A DNA stretch of 64,000 bases, from assembly GCA_016699695.1 (NCBI GenBank), contig CP065006.1, positions 2,480,001 through 2,544,000 of the forward strand, read 5' to 3'. This document shows, piece after piece, positions 42,936 to 51,657 of this stretch. The number at the start of each line of letters is the position of its first letter. Position 1 is the first letter of the stretch. The notes under the pieces are model-generated. The model saw only the letters and a list, made by a program, of their open reading frames with translations. It had not been told where the DNA came from and ran no database searches. Position numbers and translations under genes: made by a program. Source of the DNA: Bacteroidota bacterium. Lineage in GTDB: Bacteria > Bacteroidota > Bacteroidia > Bacteroidales > UBA10428.

Positions 42936-44117
42936 TTAAAAATCGCGTTTTGGAATTTTTATCAAAACCGGTCTCAGGTATCGGCCGGTAACAAAATGGT
43001 GAGCTAAGAGTATGATACCTTCATCCGAGGGGTCTTGTATGATAGCTCTTACTTCTATATTGTAGGCAAAACTCACCTCTACTTCTTTGAGTAGTTCATC
43101 GTTTTCAAGGCTATACTTAAAAATAACAATGGAGTTGGAGTTGGTGGTACTGGCAAAAAGCAGGTAGTCGGTATTGTCAAAGGTAGCCCGAATTGCTTCG
43201 ACTTTGGCATCGGGTACAATTTCCGGTATTGGATTTTGAGTGGAATCGTTAAAGTTTTGCAAAGAGGTTACATCCACCTCCACTGTGGAATTGAGGTAAT
43301 TCTTCCGGTTAAAATAGCGGGTCATACCATATAAATTGCCTTCTTTATGGAGCAGGGAGCTTACAGCATTCTCAATTTGGTGGGAATAAATCCAACCTCC
43401 AGTAGAATTTCCGTCGGATGTAAAAAAGCGCACACCAAGGGTGTAGTTTGATAAACAGTTCACAAAAAAACCACTAAGGCTTTCGTTTTGCCAATCGCCA
43501 AAGAAGAAAGGGAATTGGGTATCTGCTTTGTTCAGATGTTTTTGAACAGGAACAACCAGGTCGTCGCCAACAAAAAGGTTCACGGAATTCAGTAAAGTAA
43601 AGGAAGGTGAAAAAAGAGAAATTACGGAGCTCCACGAGACATAATCGTAACTAAGTATAGCCAGGTTCCCATCGCTGTTGACAAAAGCAGCCAAAGGCAT
43701 TTTGAGGTTCAGCGCCTGGCTGGACAGGCTACCGTTTTCGATATTTACTTCCACAAAATAAGCATCTTCGGAGGCGTTCATTGCCACAAAACCTGTGGCA
43801 CCATTAAATGTAAGCAGGTTCGAAACCGGAGCTCTCCATTCAGATTCATTGCTCCAGCTAACTTCACCCAGGCTATTTGTTCTGATAAGCGATGTGGTGG
43901 GATATTCGTTCAGATTGTCGTTGTAGTTTTTTATTCCCGACAGGATTAAATAACCATCGGCAAGCTGGAGCACACTTTCGGCATAAAAAGCCAGATTTTC
44001 GTCGGGATGGTTGTATATTTTGACAAAATTGTCGGTTGGGCTTATATCTTTCTGGTTTAATTCGCAGGAAGAAAGTGTTCCTGCCAATAGAATAAGGGAA
44101 AATATATGTGTTTTCAT
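42936..44117 (-). CDS. Hypothetical lipoprotein, beta-propeller-like
   Basis: 393 residues from the ATG at 44117; the frame is open to 44177 but that extension overlaps the upstream gene and would hide the signal. The lipoprotein signal ends LSSC. The rest is beta-rich with repeated patterns such as SVLQLADGYLILSG, LLTFNGATGFVAMNASED and GNLAILSYDYV, suggestive of a WD/PQQ-like propeller. I do not recognise a family. It lies two bases after the stop of the outer-membrane barrel gene, so the two are co-transcribed and may act together at the envelope. Confidence 0.65.
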   Translation of the reverse strand: MKTHIFSLILLAGTLSSCELNQKDISPTDNFVKIYNHPDENLAFYAESVLQLADGYLILSGIKNYNDNLNEYPTTSLIRTNSLGEVSWSNESEWRAPVSNLLTFNGATGFVAMNASEDAYFVEVNIENGSLSSQALNLKMPLAAFVNSDGNLAILSYDYVSWSSVISLFSPSFTLLNSVNLFVGDDLVVPVQKHLNKADTQFPFFFGDWQNESLSGFFVNCLSNYTLGVRFFTSDGNSTGGWIYSHQIENAVSSLLHKEGNLYGMTRYFNRKNYLNSTVEVDVTSLQNFNDSTQNPIPEIVPDAKVEAIRATFDNTDYLLFASTTNSNSIVIFKYSLENDELLKEVEVSFAYNIEVRAIIQDPSDEGIILLAHHFVTGRYLRPVLIKIPKRDF

Positions 44118-44119
44118 TC

Positions 44120-44893
44120 TTATTTTCTGTTTTTTGGTTTCGGTTGCTTTTGTTTGGCTTGTCCGGGTGCCGGACAATCAAGGGCACCTTTCGATTCGGA
44201 TTGATCCAAATAAAACAACACCGACAAACTGATTGATAGATCGTTTAGCTTTATATCGCTTTGCGAATAGGGTGTGTCGGAATCGGTCATGAAGCGTTCA
44301 TCTTTTCCGGTAATACTATGCATGCCTAAATTATAGGCGCCGGTAAGCACGAGTTCGAATGATGTAAAGGAATAATGCGCACCGCCAATGGGGGCCACAC
44401 TTATTTTAGGACGAATAAACGAATGTGTGGCATTACCACCTTGCTGAAGCAGGTGTCCGTAACTGGCTGCACCTCCAATAAAGGGTTTTAGCTTGGCATT
44501 TCCCAGCATGTATTTAATTTCTAAAGGAATCTGAAGGTAACGCAACAGGTAGGTGTTTGTTTGTTCAACTGGTTCGGTAATAAAATCAATCTGGTCTGTT
44601 TTGCTGAACCGAAAGGTATAGAAGCCAGGTTTTAAGGCGATTACAAAATGTTTAAATACAATCTCGCCATGAAAAAAAAACTGGTTTCCAAGATTGGAAA
44701 ACAACCCTGAATAATTGCTTGAGTAAGGGTTACCGGTAAGGTCTTCGTACAGGGAATAAGAATTTACTTCGCTGATTTGTGCGAAGTTGATTCCGCCTCC
44801 AAAACCATACTTAAAATTGGGCTGAGAAAAAACAGTTTGTGCGTAAGTTGCCAGTATCATGGCGAATGATGCAAAGAAAAATCTCTTTGTCAT
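44120..44893 (-). CDS. Outer-membrane beta-barrel protein
   Basis: 257 residues. A Sec signal peptide (ends near VFSQP) is followed by alternating amphipathic strands, e.g. FFFHGEIVFKHFVIALKPGF, LLRYLQIPLEIKYMLGNAKL, KPFIGGAASYGHL and FELVLTGAYNLGM, typical of the PorT/OMP_b-brl families. A short, basic, proline-rich C-terminal tail (KQKQPKPKNRK) follows the last strand. Channel or assembly role is unknown. It is the first gene of a two-gene operon with a lipoprotein gene two bases downstream. Confidence 0.8.
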   Translation of the reverse strand: MTKRFFFASFAMILATYAQTVFSQPNFKYGFGGGINFAQISEVNSYSLYEDLTGNPYSSNYSGLFSNLGNQFFFHGEIVFKHFVIALKPGFYTFRFSKTDQIDFITEPVEQTNTYLLRYLQIPLEIKYMLGNAKLKPFIGGAASYGHLLQQGGNATHSFIRPKISVAPIGGAHYSFTSFELVLTGAYNLGMHSITGKDERFMTDSDTPYSQSDIKLNDLSISLSVLFYLDQSESKGALDCPAPGQAKQKQPKPKNRK

Positions 44894-45067
44894 GGTGTGG
44901 TAGTTTTGTGTTCTTATTTAACGATATTTCATTTGATTGGGTATGCATTTGTTGAAATTTTTAATTTCTTTTAAATGCCTAAACCCGGTTCAAACTTGCT
45001 ATCCTTTAAATAGAATAAACCAATAACCTCCTAAAAAGTTTCTTTCGAAGAAAAAAATTGCTGCCGT

Positions 45068-45895
45068 TTAGGTAGTATATGTTTTTAATAATTCAGCCAT
45101 TTCAGATTGCATGTTTTGTGCTTCTCTGGCAGAAGCCTCTGCAAATTGCTCACCCTTACCGGCGAATAAAATGGAACGAGAGGCATTGACAATTAATCCG
45201 CAATTATTTGTCATGCCATATTTGGCTACTTCCTGAAGCGAACCACCCTGGGCCCCGACACCCGGAACAAGCAAAAAATTATTGGGTGCATATTCCCTGA
45301 TGTGTGAGAGCATAGAGGCTTTGGTAGCTCCTACCACAAACATTAAATTTTCAGGGGTACCCCAGTTGCTGGATTTCTTAATAACTTCGGTAAAAAGCGG
45401 AATGTTCTCGCGGTTGCTGAAGTATTGAAAATCAGCCGCACTTTCGTTCGAAGTGAGTGCAAGCAGAATGACAAATTTGTTCTTGAATGCCAGAAATGGT
45501 TTTACGGAATCGGCACCCATGTATGGTGCTACGGTAACTGAATCGAAGGGCATTTGCTTAAAAAAAGCTTCGGCATACATACCCGATGTATTTCCGATAT
45601 CGCCACGTTTGGCATCGGCAATCAGAAAAATTTCGGGATAATGAGTTTTAATGTAGTTGGCAGTAAGTTCCAGATCAATCCATCCTTCGGCTCCCCGCGA
45701 TTCATAAAAGGCAGTGTTGGGTTTGTATGCAATGGAATAGGGAGCAGTGGCATCGATAATGGCCTTGTTAAACTCAAAAACAGGTCTTTTGTGCGATAAA
45801 AGCTGTGTGGGTATTTTTTCAAGATCGCTGTCGAGGCCAACACACAAAAAGCTTTGTTTTTTTTTAATCTGTTCAACCAGATGTTTTAAGTCCAT
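45068..45895 (-). CDS. pyrF: Orotidine 5'-phosphate decarboxylase
   Basis: 275 residues, the longer type 2 form. The catalytic Asp-Lys-Asp motif is IADAKRGDIGNTS, with FLCVGLDSDLEKIP at the N-terminus and LVPGVGAQGG near the phosphate site. Known reaction: decarboxylation of OMP to UMP, the last step of de novo pyrimidine synthesis. It is downstream of prfA on the same strand with an 87-base gap; the order purM-prfA-pyrF follows an arrangement I have seen in other Bacteroidota. Confidence 0.95.
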   Translation of the reverse strand: MDLKHLVEQIKKKQSFLCVGLDSDLEKIPTQLLSHKRPVFEFNKAIIDATAPYSIAYKPNTAFYESRGAEGWIDLELTANYIKTHYPEIFLIADAKRGDIGNTSGMYAEAFFKQMPFDSVTVAPYMGADSVKPFLAFKNKFVILLALTSNESAADFQYFSNRENIPLFTEVIKKSSNWGTPENLMFVVGATKASMLSHIREYAPNNFLLVPGVGAQGGSLQEVAKYGMTNNCGLIVNASRSILFAGKGEQFAEASAREAQNMQSEMAELLKTYTT

Positions 45896-45982
45896 AGTTG
45901 CCTGTTTTGAGTTTACAATCTCCTTGGTTCAAAATAAACTGTTTCTGTAGAAGTTTTTTTTCTTTCAATGGTTAATTTCTGC

Positions 45983-47071
45983 TTAAGCCATACCACTTTC
46001 CTTAAGGCGCTCGGAGTTTTCAGCCATCTGCAATTTGTCGATTATTTCCTGAATGTCGCCATTAACAACCGCTTGAAGGTTATAAAGCGTTAGGTTAATT
46101 CGGTGGTCGGTTACCCTTCCTTGAGGATAATTATAGGTTCTGATTTTTGCCGAACGGTCGCCGGTCGATACCAGAGTTTTCCGCTTGGCAGCTATTTCAT
46201 CCATACGTTTTTGATACTCGAGGTTATAAAGCCGGGTGCGGAGTTCTTTCATGGCCTTTTCGAGGTTTTTAAGCTTCGATTTCTGGTCCTGGCAGGTTAC
46301 AACAACACCAGTTGGAATGTGTGTCAGACGAATGGCTGAATAAGTGGTGTTAACAGATTGGCCGCCAGGTCCTGACGAACAATATTCGTCGCGCTTGATG
46401 TCTTCGTTTTTTAGTTCGATATCAAACTCATCTGCTTCGGGCAAAGCGGCCACAGTAGCTGCCGAAGTGTGAATGCGTCCCTGGGTTTCGGTTTGCGGAA
46501 CCCTTTGTACCCTGTGCACTCCCGATTCGTATTTGAGTGTGCCATAAACCTTCAGCCCTGAAACATTGAGTATAATCTCTTTATAGCCGCCGGATGTACC
46601 CTCGCTAAAGCTAATTACTTCTGATTTCCAACCTTTCGATTCGCAGTATTTGTTGTACATACGCAATAAATCGCCGGCAAAAATACTGGCCTCATCACCT
46701 CCTGTGCCTGCCCTTATTTCGAGCGTAACATTGCGCGAGTCTTCCGGGTCAGATGGAAGCAGTAGTATTTTAATTTCTTCCTCAATAGGTTCTACCTGTT
46801 GTTGCAAAGCTTCGAGTTCGGCTTTGGCCATTTCACGCATTTCTTCATCCTTTTCGGAATTTAATATCTCGCGTGCATCGGCTATATTACTCAACAGATT
46901 TTCGAATTTTTTGTACGCCTCAATAATCGGTTCAAGGTCTTTATATTCTTTATTGAGTTTGACATAGCGTTGCATGTCTGAAACAATATCAGGTTGGGTA
47001 ATTAAATCGCCAACCTCAATAAAACGTTGATTAATTCCTCTAAGTTTTTCTAAAATAAAATTCTCGCTCAT
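45983..47071 (-). CDS. prfA: Peptide chain release factor 1
   Basis: 362 residues from the ATG at 47071 ([17 protein letters not shown]); an open extension to 47134 has no family support. The catalytic GGQ motif is in [20 protein letters not shown] and the codon-recognition tripeptide region lies in [19 protein letters not shown] upstream. Known role: releases the peptide at UAA and UAG. Full length. The gene lies between purM and pyrF on the same strand. Confidence 0.97.
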   Translation of the reverse strand: MSENFILEKLRGINQRFIEVGDLITQPDIVSDMQRYVKLNKEYKDLEPIIEAYKKFENLLSNIADAREILNSEKDEEMREMAKAELEALQQQVEPIEEEIKILLLPSDPEDSRNVTLEIRAGTGGDEASIFAGDLLRMYNKYCESKGWKSEVISFSEGTSGGYKEIILNVSGLKVYGTLKYESGVHRVQRVPQTETQGRIHTSAATVAALPEADEFDIELKNEDIKRDEYCSSGPGGQSVNTTYSAIRLTHIPTGVVVTCQDQKSKLKNLEKAMKELRTRLYNLEYQKRMDEIAAKRKTLVSTGDRSAKIRTYNYPQGRVTDHRINLTLYNLQAVVNGDIQEIIDKLQMAENSERLKESGMA

Positions 47072-47167
47072 TTTTCCTGTTTTGGAAATTATTGGTTTGT
47101 ATTCGCTAAAATAAAAAAGAGCGATAACAGCCATGCTGCTTCACTCTTCCACAATATCGCAAAGGCA

Positions 47168-48334
47168 CTAATATTCAAAAGTGCCAAATTCGCTGCTAAT
47201 GGTTAGTTTTTTTTCTGTTGCCGCTTCCACACGCCCAACTATTTGCGCATCTACCTGAAAAGACTTAGAAATGTCGATTACACTTTGGGCATATTGTTCA
47301 GGTAAGTAGATCTCGAAACGATGCCCCATGTTGTATACTTCGTACATCTCCGACCAGTCGGTGCCGGATTGTTTTTGTAACATTCTGAATAGCGGTGGTA
47401 CTTCAAACATATTATCCTTGATGATGTGCAGCTTGTCTACAAATTTTAACACTTTCGTTTGCGCACCGCCGGAGCAATGAATCATTCCGTGTATATGAGG
47501 TCTTAATTTTTCAAGTACCAATTTGATAATTGGTGCATAGGTGCGGGTAGGAGAGAGTACCAATTGTCCGGCATCGACTCCTAAGCTGGGTATGTCATCT
47601 GTCAAATCGAATTTTCCAGTATACACAAGCGATTGGGGCAACAGGTCGTCGTAACTTTCGGGGTATTTCAGTGCCAGATGGTTTTTAAACATATCGTGAC
47701 GGGCCGAAGTAAGTCCGTTGCTGCCAATACCGCCGTTGTATTGTTTTTCATAGGAGGCTTGTCCGAAAGAAGAAAGCCCTACAATCACATCTCCTGGCTG
47801 TATATTGTTTACAACCACATCTTTCCGTGGCATACGGCAAGCGACTGTTGAATCGACAATGATGGTGCGCACAAGGTCTCCTACGTCGGCTGTTTCGCCT
47901 CCGGTAAGGTGCAGGTGTACACCATGTTTGGCCAGTTCTTTAATCAGTTCGTCATAACCCTTTAAGATGTGCATAATTACAGAGCCGGGTATTTTTAGCT
48001 TATTACGGCCTATGGTCGATGAAAGTAAAATGTTGTTGGTGGCACCTACGCACAAAAGATCGTCGAGGTTCATGATTACCGAATCGTGGGCAATTCCTTT
48101 CCAGACCGAAAAGTCGCTCGTTTCGCGCCAATAAATATAGGCTAAAGATGATTTTGTTCCGGCCCCATCGGCATGCATCACAATACAATAATCGGGATCG
48201 TTGGTAAGGTAGTCGGGCAGAATTTTGCAGAAAGCATTGGGGTACAAACCGCTGTCTATGTCAGCAATGGCCGAATGCACATCTTCTTTTTGTGTCGAAA
48301 CTCCTCTGCTGCCGTAACGTTCTGCTTTGCTCAT
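47168..48334 (-). CDS. purM: Phosphoribosylformylglycinamidine cyclo-ligase
   Basis: 388 residues, slightly longer than the E. coli enzyme. Conserved elements are MHADGAGTKSSLAYIYW, GIAHDSVIMNLDDLLCVGA, LTGGETADVGDLVR and HCSGGAQTKVLKF. Known reaction: ATP-dependent closure of FGAM to AIR in purine synthesis. It is followed on the same strand by prfA and pyrF. FolE lies upstream behind a terminator, so purM probably has its own promoter. Confidence 0.95.
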   Translation of the reverse strand: MSKAERYGSRGVSTQKEDVHSAIADIDSGLYPNAFCKILPDYLTNDPDYCIVMHADGAGTKSSLAYIYWRETSDFSVWKGIAHDSVIMNLDDLLCVGATNNILLSSTIGRNKLKIPGSVIMHILKGYDELIKELAKHGVHLHLTGGETADVGDLVRTIIVDSTVACRMPRKDVVVNNIQPGDVIVGLSSFGQASYEKQYNGGIGSNGLTSARHDMFKNHLALKYPESYDDLLPQSLVYTGKFDLTDDIPSLGVDAGQLVLSPTRTYAPIIKLVLEKLRPHIHGMIHCSGGAQTKVLKFVDKLHIIKDNMFEVPPLFRMLQKQSGTDWSEMYEVYNMGHRFEIYLPEQYAQSVIDISKSFQVDAQIVGRVEAATEKKLTISSEFGTFEY

Positions 48335-48395
48335 ACCTTTGGTTTATTTCTGGTGCAAAAATAATAAAACTTATTGACTCACGGAACTGATTTGT

Positions 48396-48417
48396 GGCCA
48401 CCACTATGGTGGTGGCC
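48396..48417. other. Perfect 9-bp hairpin upstream of purM
   Basis: GGCCACCAC (48396-48404) and GTGGTGGCC (48409-48417) with a TATG loop. It has no T-tract, so it is not a typical terminator; it lies 62 bases before the purM start. Confidence 0.55.
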
Positions 48418-48445
48418 TGCAAACTCCTGTTGAAGGGGATTTCAA

Positions 48446-48474
48446 CAAAAAACCACCTTAAAACTTAAGGTGGT
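48446..48474 (-). terminator. Terminator downstream of folE
   Basis: ACCACCTTAA (48452-48461) and TTAAGGTGGT (48465-48474) form a perfect 10-bp stem; on the minus strand six T residues follow. The folE stop is at 48502. Confidence 0.85.
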
Positions 48475-48501
48475 AATTTGGTTTTGTATGTTGTTTTGTG
48501 G

Positions 48502-49209
48502 TTATGCTTGTTTGACCTGATCGAGAAACTCCCGCCGGTATTCCGGTTCTTTAAATTTGCCATGAAAGCTACTGGTATAGGTCGAGCTGTCCTGGTCTTT
48601 TATTCCACGCAGGGTAACACACATATGGTCGGCTGTTATCACCACTGCTACATCTTCGGTTTGAAGAGCTTTTTTAAGTTCTTCGGCTATTTGCACAGTC
48701 AGGCGTTCCTGCACCTGTGGCCTGCGGCTGAAGAAATCGACAATACGGTTAATTTTCGATAATCCAATTACTTTACCGTTCGAAATGTAAGCTACATGGG
48801 CTTTGCCTATGATTGGAACGAAGTGATGTTCGCAATACGAATGTACCTTCACGTTTTTCTCAATCAGCATTTCGTTGTAATTGTAACTGTTGTCGAATAA
48901 TGTGACACTCGGTTTGTTGGCAGGGTTTAACCCGCTAAAAACTTCGTTGACATACATTTTCGCTACTCTTTTGGGTGTGTCGCGCAAACTCTCGTCTTCC
49001 AGGTCAAGACCCAATAGTCGCATAATCTCGGCAAAGTGATTTGATATCAGATTGATGCGGGTTTCAGTATCTTGCATCTCTGTGTCGAGATGTAAATCGT
49101 TTCGGTCGAGTTTGGGTTCGTCAGAAGGGGAGATAATCTTTAAAAATTCGCGCGAGCGTATCGATTCGGTATTTTCTGCATATACCGTGGTTTTATTTTG
49201 TGCATTCAT
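48502..49209 (-). CDS. folE: GTP cyclohydrolase I
   Basis: 235 residues. The zinc and catalytic signature is [18 protein letters not shown] with a later zinc cysteine in [32 protein letters not shown] is also family-typical. A charged N-terminal extension of about 50 residues precedes the core. Known reaction: GTP to 7,8-dihydroneopterin triphosphate, first step to folate (and pterin cofactors). It begins 12 bases after the stop of an ECF sigma factor gene, so the two share a transcript downstream of a B12-binding MerR regulator. Confidence 0.94.
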   Translation of the reverse strand: MNAQNKTTVYAENTESIRSREFLKIISPSDEPKLDRNDLHLDTEMQDTETRINLISNHFAEIMRLLGLDLEDESLRDTPKRVAKMYVNEVFSGLNPANKPSVTLFDNSYNYNEMLIEKNVKVHSYCEHHFVPIIGKAHVAYISNGKVIGLSKINRIVDFFSRRPQVQERLTVQIAEELKKALQTEDVAVVITADHMCVTLRGIKDQDSSTYTSSFHGKFKEPEYRREFLDQVKQA

Positions 49210-49221
49210 GGTGTGTACTGT

Positions 49222-49728
49222 TTAGTAAGCGTAATCTTGTAATTTCTCCATCAACTTTTTGCGGGTAAAAAAGATGCGACTTTTCACTGTGCCAATCTTA
49301 AGGTCGAGCTCATCTGCAATTTCTTTGTATTTAAAACCTTGGGTGTGCATTAAAAAAGGGATACGAAATTCGTCTTCCAATTCGCTGATGGCTTTGTTTA
49401 TCTCCTTGGCTGATATTTCGCTTTCGGGCGTTTCGGAACGGCTTTCGCGGTTCAGGTTAAGGTAGAACAAATCGTCGGTGTTGTCAAAAGTGGTGTTTGC
49501 TTTCGATGCCCTGCGGTAATTGTTGATGAAGGTGTTCTTCATGATGGTAAAGGTCCATGCCTTCAGGTTGGTATTGTCGATGTATTTATCGCGGTATGAA
49601 ATTGCTTTAGCAAAGGTTTCCTGCAGCAAATCTTTGGCATCTTCTTTATTCGAAGTAAGGCTTAGAGCAAAACGCTGCAAGTTGTCGCTCAGGCTTGTCA
49701 ATTGATAATTAAATTCTATGGCTGTCAT
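49222..49728 (-). CDS. ECF RNA polymerase sigma factor
   Basis: 168 residues. Region 2 is SNKEDAKDLLQETFAKAISY and WTFTIMKNTFINNYRRA; region 4 is ELEDEFRIPFLMHTQGFKYK then EIADELDLKIGTVKSRIFFT. It is a compact group of the kind common in Bacteroidota. The folE gene follows by 12 bases. A possible promoter (TTTG-N20-TACCTTCG) and a GTTTAA half-site cluster lie in the upstream spacer, pointing to control by the neighbouring B12 MerR protein. No anti-sigma gene is adjacent. Confidence 0.9.
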   Translation of the reverse strand: MTAIEFNYQLTSLSDNLQRFALSLTSNKEDAKDLLQETFAKAISYRDKYIDNTNLKAWTFTIMKNTFINNYRRASKANTTFDNTDDLFYLNLNRESRSETPESEISAKEINKAISELEDEFRIPFLMHTQGFKYKEIADELDLKIGTVKSRIFFTRKKLMEKLQDYAY

Positions 49729-50026
49729 GGCTGTATGTTTTAATTAAATTGTTTAACGAAGGTATGAAACGATTAAACACAATGCAAATCTGTTTCGTTT
49801 TTTGACCCTGAATTCTAACTCAATTAAATTTTATGTATACATATAATCACCACAAAAACAATCAATTATAGATTAGAATTCTAAATAGCTAAAAAATCTT
49901 AAAATGTTTAACGTAAAATGCTAAACATTAAACAATATATTTCAGAAGGATTAAACAAAACTAAACGGATGCACTGTAAAAAACAGTGAATGAATAGTTT
50001 AATTGCAAGAAACTAAGAAGGAGGTA
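49729..50026. promoter_or_regulatory. AT-rich control region with six GTTTAA/TTAAAC half-sites
   Basis: Exact GTTTAA or TTAAAC at 49751, 49773, 49906, 49928, 49951 and 49997, plus CTAAAC at 49921 and 49961. A perfect dyad ATGTTTA-N11-TAAACAT lies at 49904-49928, and a second pair spans 49750-49779. They likely form operators for the MerR regulator whose gene ends here. Chance expectation at this base composition is below about one copy (rough estimate). Confidence 0.55.
49757..49788 (-). promoter_or_regulatory. Candidate promoter of the ECF sigma-folE operon
   Basis: On the minus strand TTTG (49785-49788) and TACCTTCG (49757-49764), one mismatch from TAnnTTTG, 20 bases apart. A half-site (49773-49778) lies between them and another (49751-49756) just downstream, as expected for control of this promoter by a DNA-bound regulator. 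Confidence 0.4.
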
Positions 50027-50911
50027 TTAGGCGCTGAGTTTATCAATTATCTTAATGAAGTCATTTACGGATGCCACTACTTTTATGTTCTTCGGACTTT
50101 TCTTGAGACTTTGGGCCTGATGTCCGGTAAAGAAGATGGTGGTATCTTTAAACTCCTTTGCCAATTCCTGGGAGTATTCCTGAAGTTCGTCCTCTTCCAT
50201 GGAGCCTACCACAGAGGTTACCAGGTAATCGGTTGGTTTTAATTTTTGCATCGAAACCAGGCTGCTAAGTGGCAACATAGCGCCAAGGTAAATAACCCTG
50301 TGACCTCTTTTACGGAGCAGGTAACTTAAAAAAAGTAATCCAAGTTCGTGGAGTTCCTTCTCTGGAAGATAGAGGATAAAGGTTTTTGATACCGGCGAAT
50401 AGTTAGGCACCACACTGTCAATAGCTACAATAAATTTTTGGCGTACAAGGTTGGAAATAAAATGCTCCTGGGCAGGTGTGATGGTGCCTGCCTGCCACAT
50501 AACTCCCATTCGCTTAAAGAAGGGATAGAGTAATTGCAAAACCATCTGCTCAAATCCCATTTGTATGGTTGCTCGCGAAAGCAGCTTCTCGAAAAGGCTT
50601 TCGTCCATATCAATCATGGCAATGTAAAGGCTTTCGATCTGACTATCCTGGTCGGTAGGGTTTTCGGTAAGCTTTAAAACCAAACTGGCAATTTCTTCGC
50701 CAGATAATTCGGCTATCTTCGAAATTTTTAAGCCATGCCTGTTTAATATCGAAATATTTAAGATTTTTTTGAGTTCCAGGTCACAATAAGAACGGATGTT
50801 GGTGGAGGTTCGGTCAGGTTCAATCATCCCGTAACGTTTTTCCCAAATTCTGATGGTATGGGCTTTAATACCCGAAAGTCGCTCAAGATCTTTAATGGAA
50901 TAGGTACCCAT
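50027..50911 (-). CDS. MerR-family regulator with B12-binding domain (CarH/LitR-like)
   Basis: 294 residues. N-terminal MerR helix-turn-helix (YSIKDLERLSGIKAHTIRIW then EKRYGMIEP), a helical B12 cap domain with the W-x9-EH motif (W139, E149, H150), and a cobalamin fold with ELHELG (E186, H188, G191), a variant of the DxHxxG lower-ligand motif. In Thermus CarH, adenosylcobalamin makes a light-broken tetramer repressing carotenoid genes. Here the residue after W139, which in CarH is the His that ligates cobalt in the light state, is Gln140. The target operon may be the downstream sigma-folE. Light sensing is inference. Confidence 0.88.
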   Translation of the reverse strand: MGTYSIKDLERLSGIKAHTIRIWEKRYGMIEPDRTSTNIRSYCDLELKKILNISILNRHGLKISKIAELSGEEIASLVLKLTENPTDQDSQIESLYIAMIDMDESLFEKLLSRATIQMGFEQMVLQLLYPFFKRMGVMWQAGTITPAQEHFISNLVRQKFIVAIDSVVPNYSPVSKTFILYLPEKELHELGLLFLSYLLRKRGHRVIYLGAMLPLSSLVSMQKLKPTDYLVTSVVGSMEEDELQEYSQELAKEFKDTTIFFTGHQAQSLKKSPKNIKVVASVNDFIKIIDKLSA

Positions 50912-50960
50912 GGACAGTAATTGTAATTTTGTTATTGTCTATAACAAATCGTATTGACGA

Positions 50961-51006
50961 TAGTTTAATGTATTGTTAAATAATTTTATTCGATGTTTAA
51001 ACAAAC
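50961..51006. promoter_or_regulatory. GTTTAA half-sites upstream of merR
   Basis: GTTTAA at 50963-50968 and the perfect palindrome TGTTTAAACA at 50994-51003. They lie 50-90 bases upstream of the merR start, between it and the O-methyltransferase stop, and suggest autoregulation by the same factor that binds downstream. Confidence 0.45.
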
Positions 51007-51011
51007 TTGAG

Positions 51012-51650
51012 TTAAAGTTTGCGTATAATGCTGATTCCATCTCGCAGAGGAAGCATTAGAACCTCCACCCTTGCATCGGTAACTAACTTCTGGTTGAAAT
51101 CCATGATGGCTTTTGTGTCGGCATCAGGGTTCAGATCTGCGTTTAATACCTTGCCATCCCAAAGTACATTGTCGACAAGTATTGTTGAGCCGCTTCGTGT
51201 TTTTTCGAGGCAAAGTTCAAAATACTGCAAGTACTCCTGCTTGTTGGCATCGATAAATACCAGATCGTATATTTCATCGAGTTTCGGAATAATTTCCAGG
51301 GCATTACCAGTAATCAGGGTGATGTTGGACTCAAGTCCCGCTTTTTTAAAGTACTTTTTTGGTATGCGGACAATTTCATCGTTGCATTCGATGGTATGAA
51401 GGTGTCCGCCATTTTTTAATCCTCTTGCCAGACAAATGGTGGAGTAGCCGGTGTAGGTGCCTATTTCAAGTATGCGCAAAGGTTGAATCATTCTGCTGAT
51501 ATACTCAAGAAGCTTTCCTTGAAGGTGTCCTGATAACATTCGAGGGTTAATAGCTTTCAGGTGGGTCTCGCGGCTGAGTTCTTTAAGCAGCGGATCCTCC
51601 TGACTACTATGCTGGACTAGGTAATCTTCCAAAGGCCTATTTACTATCAT
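51012..51650 (-). CDS. Class I O-methyltransferase (family 3, catechol-like)
   Basis: 212 residues. Motif I is LEIGTYTGYSTICLARGL (about 60-77), preceded by LQGKLLEYISRMI, and the metal-dependent catalytic region is FIDANKQEYLQYF with DNVLWDGKV. Known role: SAM-dependent methylation of catechol-like hydroxyls or caffeoyl-CoA type substrates; the natural substrate is unknown. Its stop lies 101 bases upstream of the merR start, and the M16 protease ends 7 bases before its own start, so it and the protease gene are probably co-transcribed. Confidence 0.9.
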   Translation of the reverse strand: MIVNRPLEDYLVQHSSQEDPLLKELSRETHLKAINPRMLSGHLQGKLLEYISRMIQPLRILEIGTYTGYSTICLARGLKNGGHLHTIECNDEIVRIPKKYFKKAGLESNITLITGNALEIIPKLDEIYDLVFIDANKQEYLQYFELCLEKTRSGSTILVDNVLWDGKVLNADLNPDADTKAIMDFNQKLVTDARVEVLMLPLRDGISIIRKL

Positions 51651-51657
51651 GCGCTTA

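Noticed and set aside
47072..47134. Extended start of PrfA (MAVIALFYF...)
   Set aside because: Not part of the RF1 family; the true start is the ATG at 47071.
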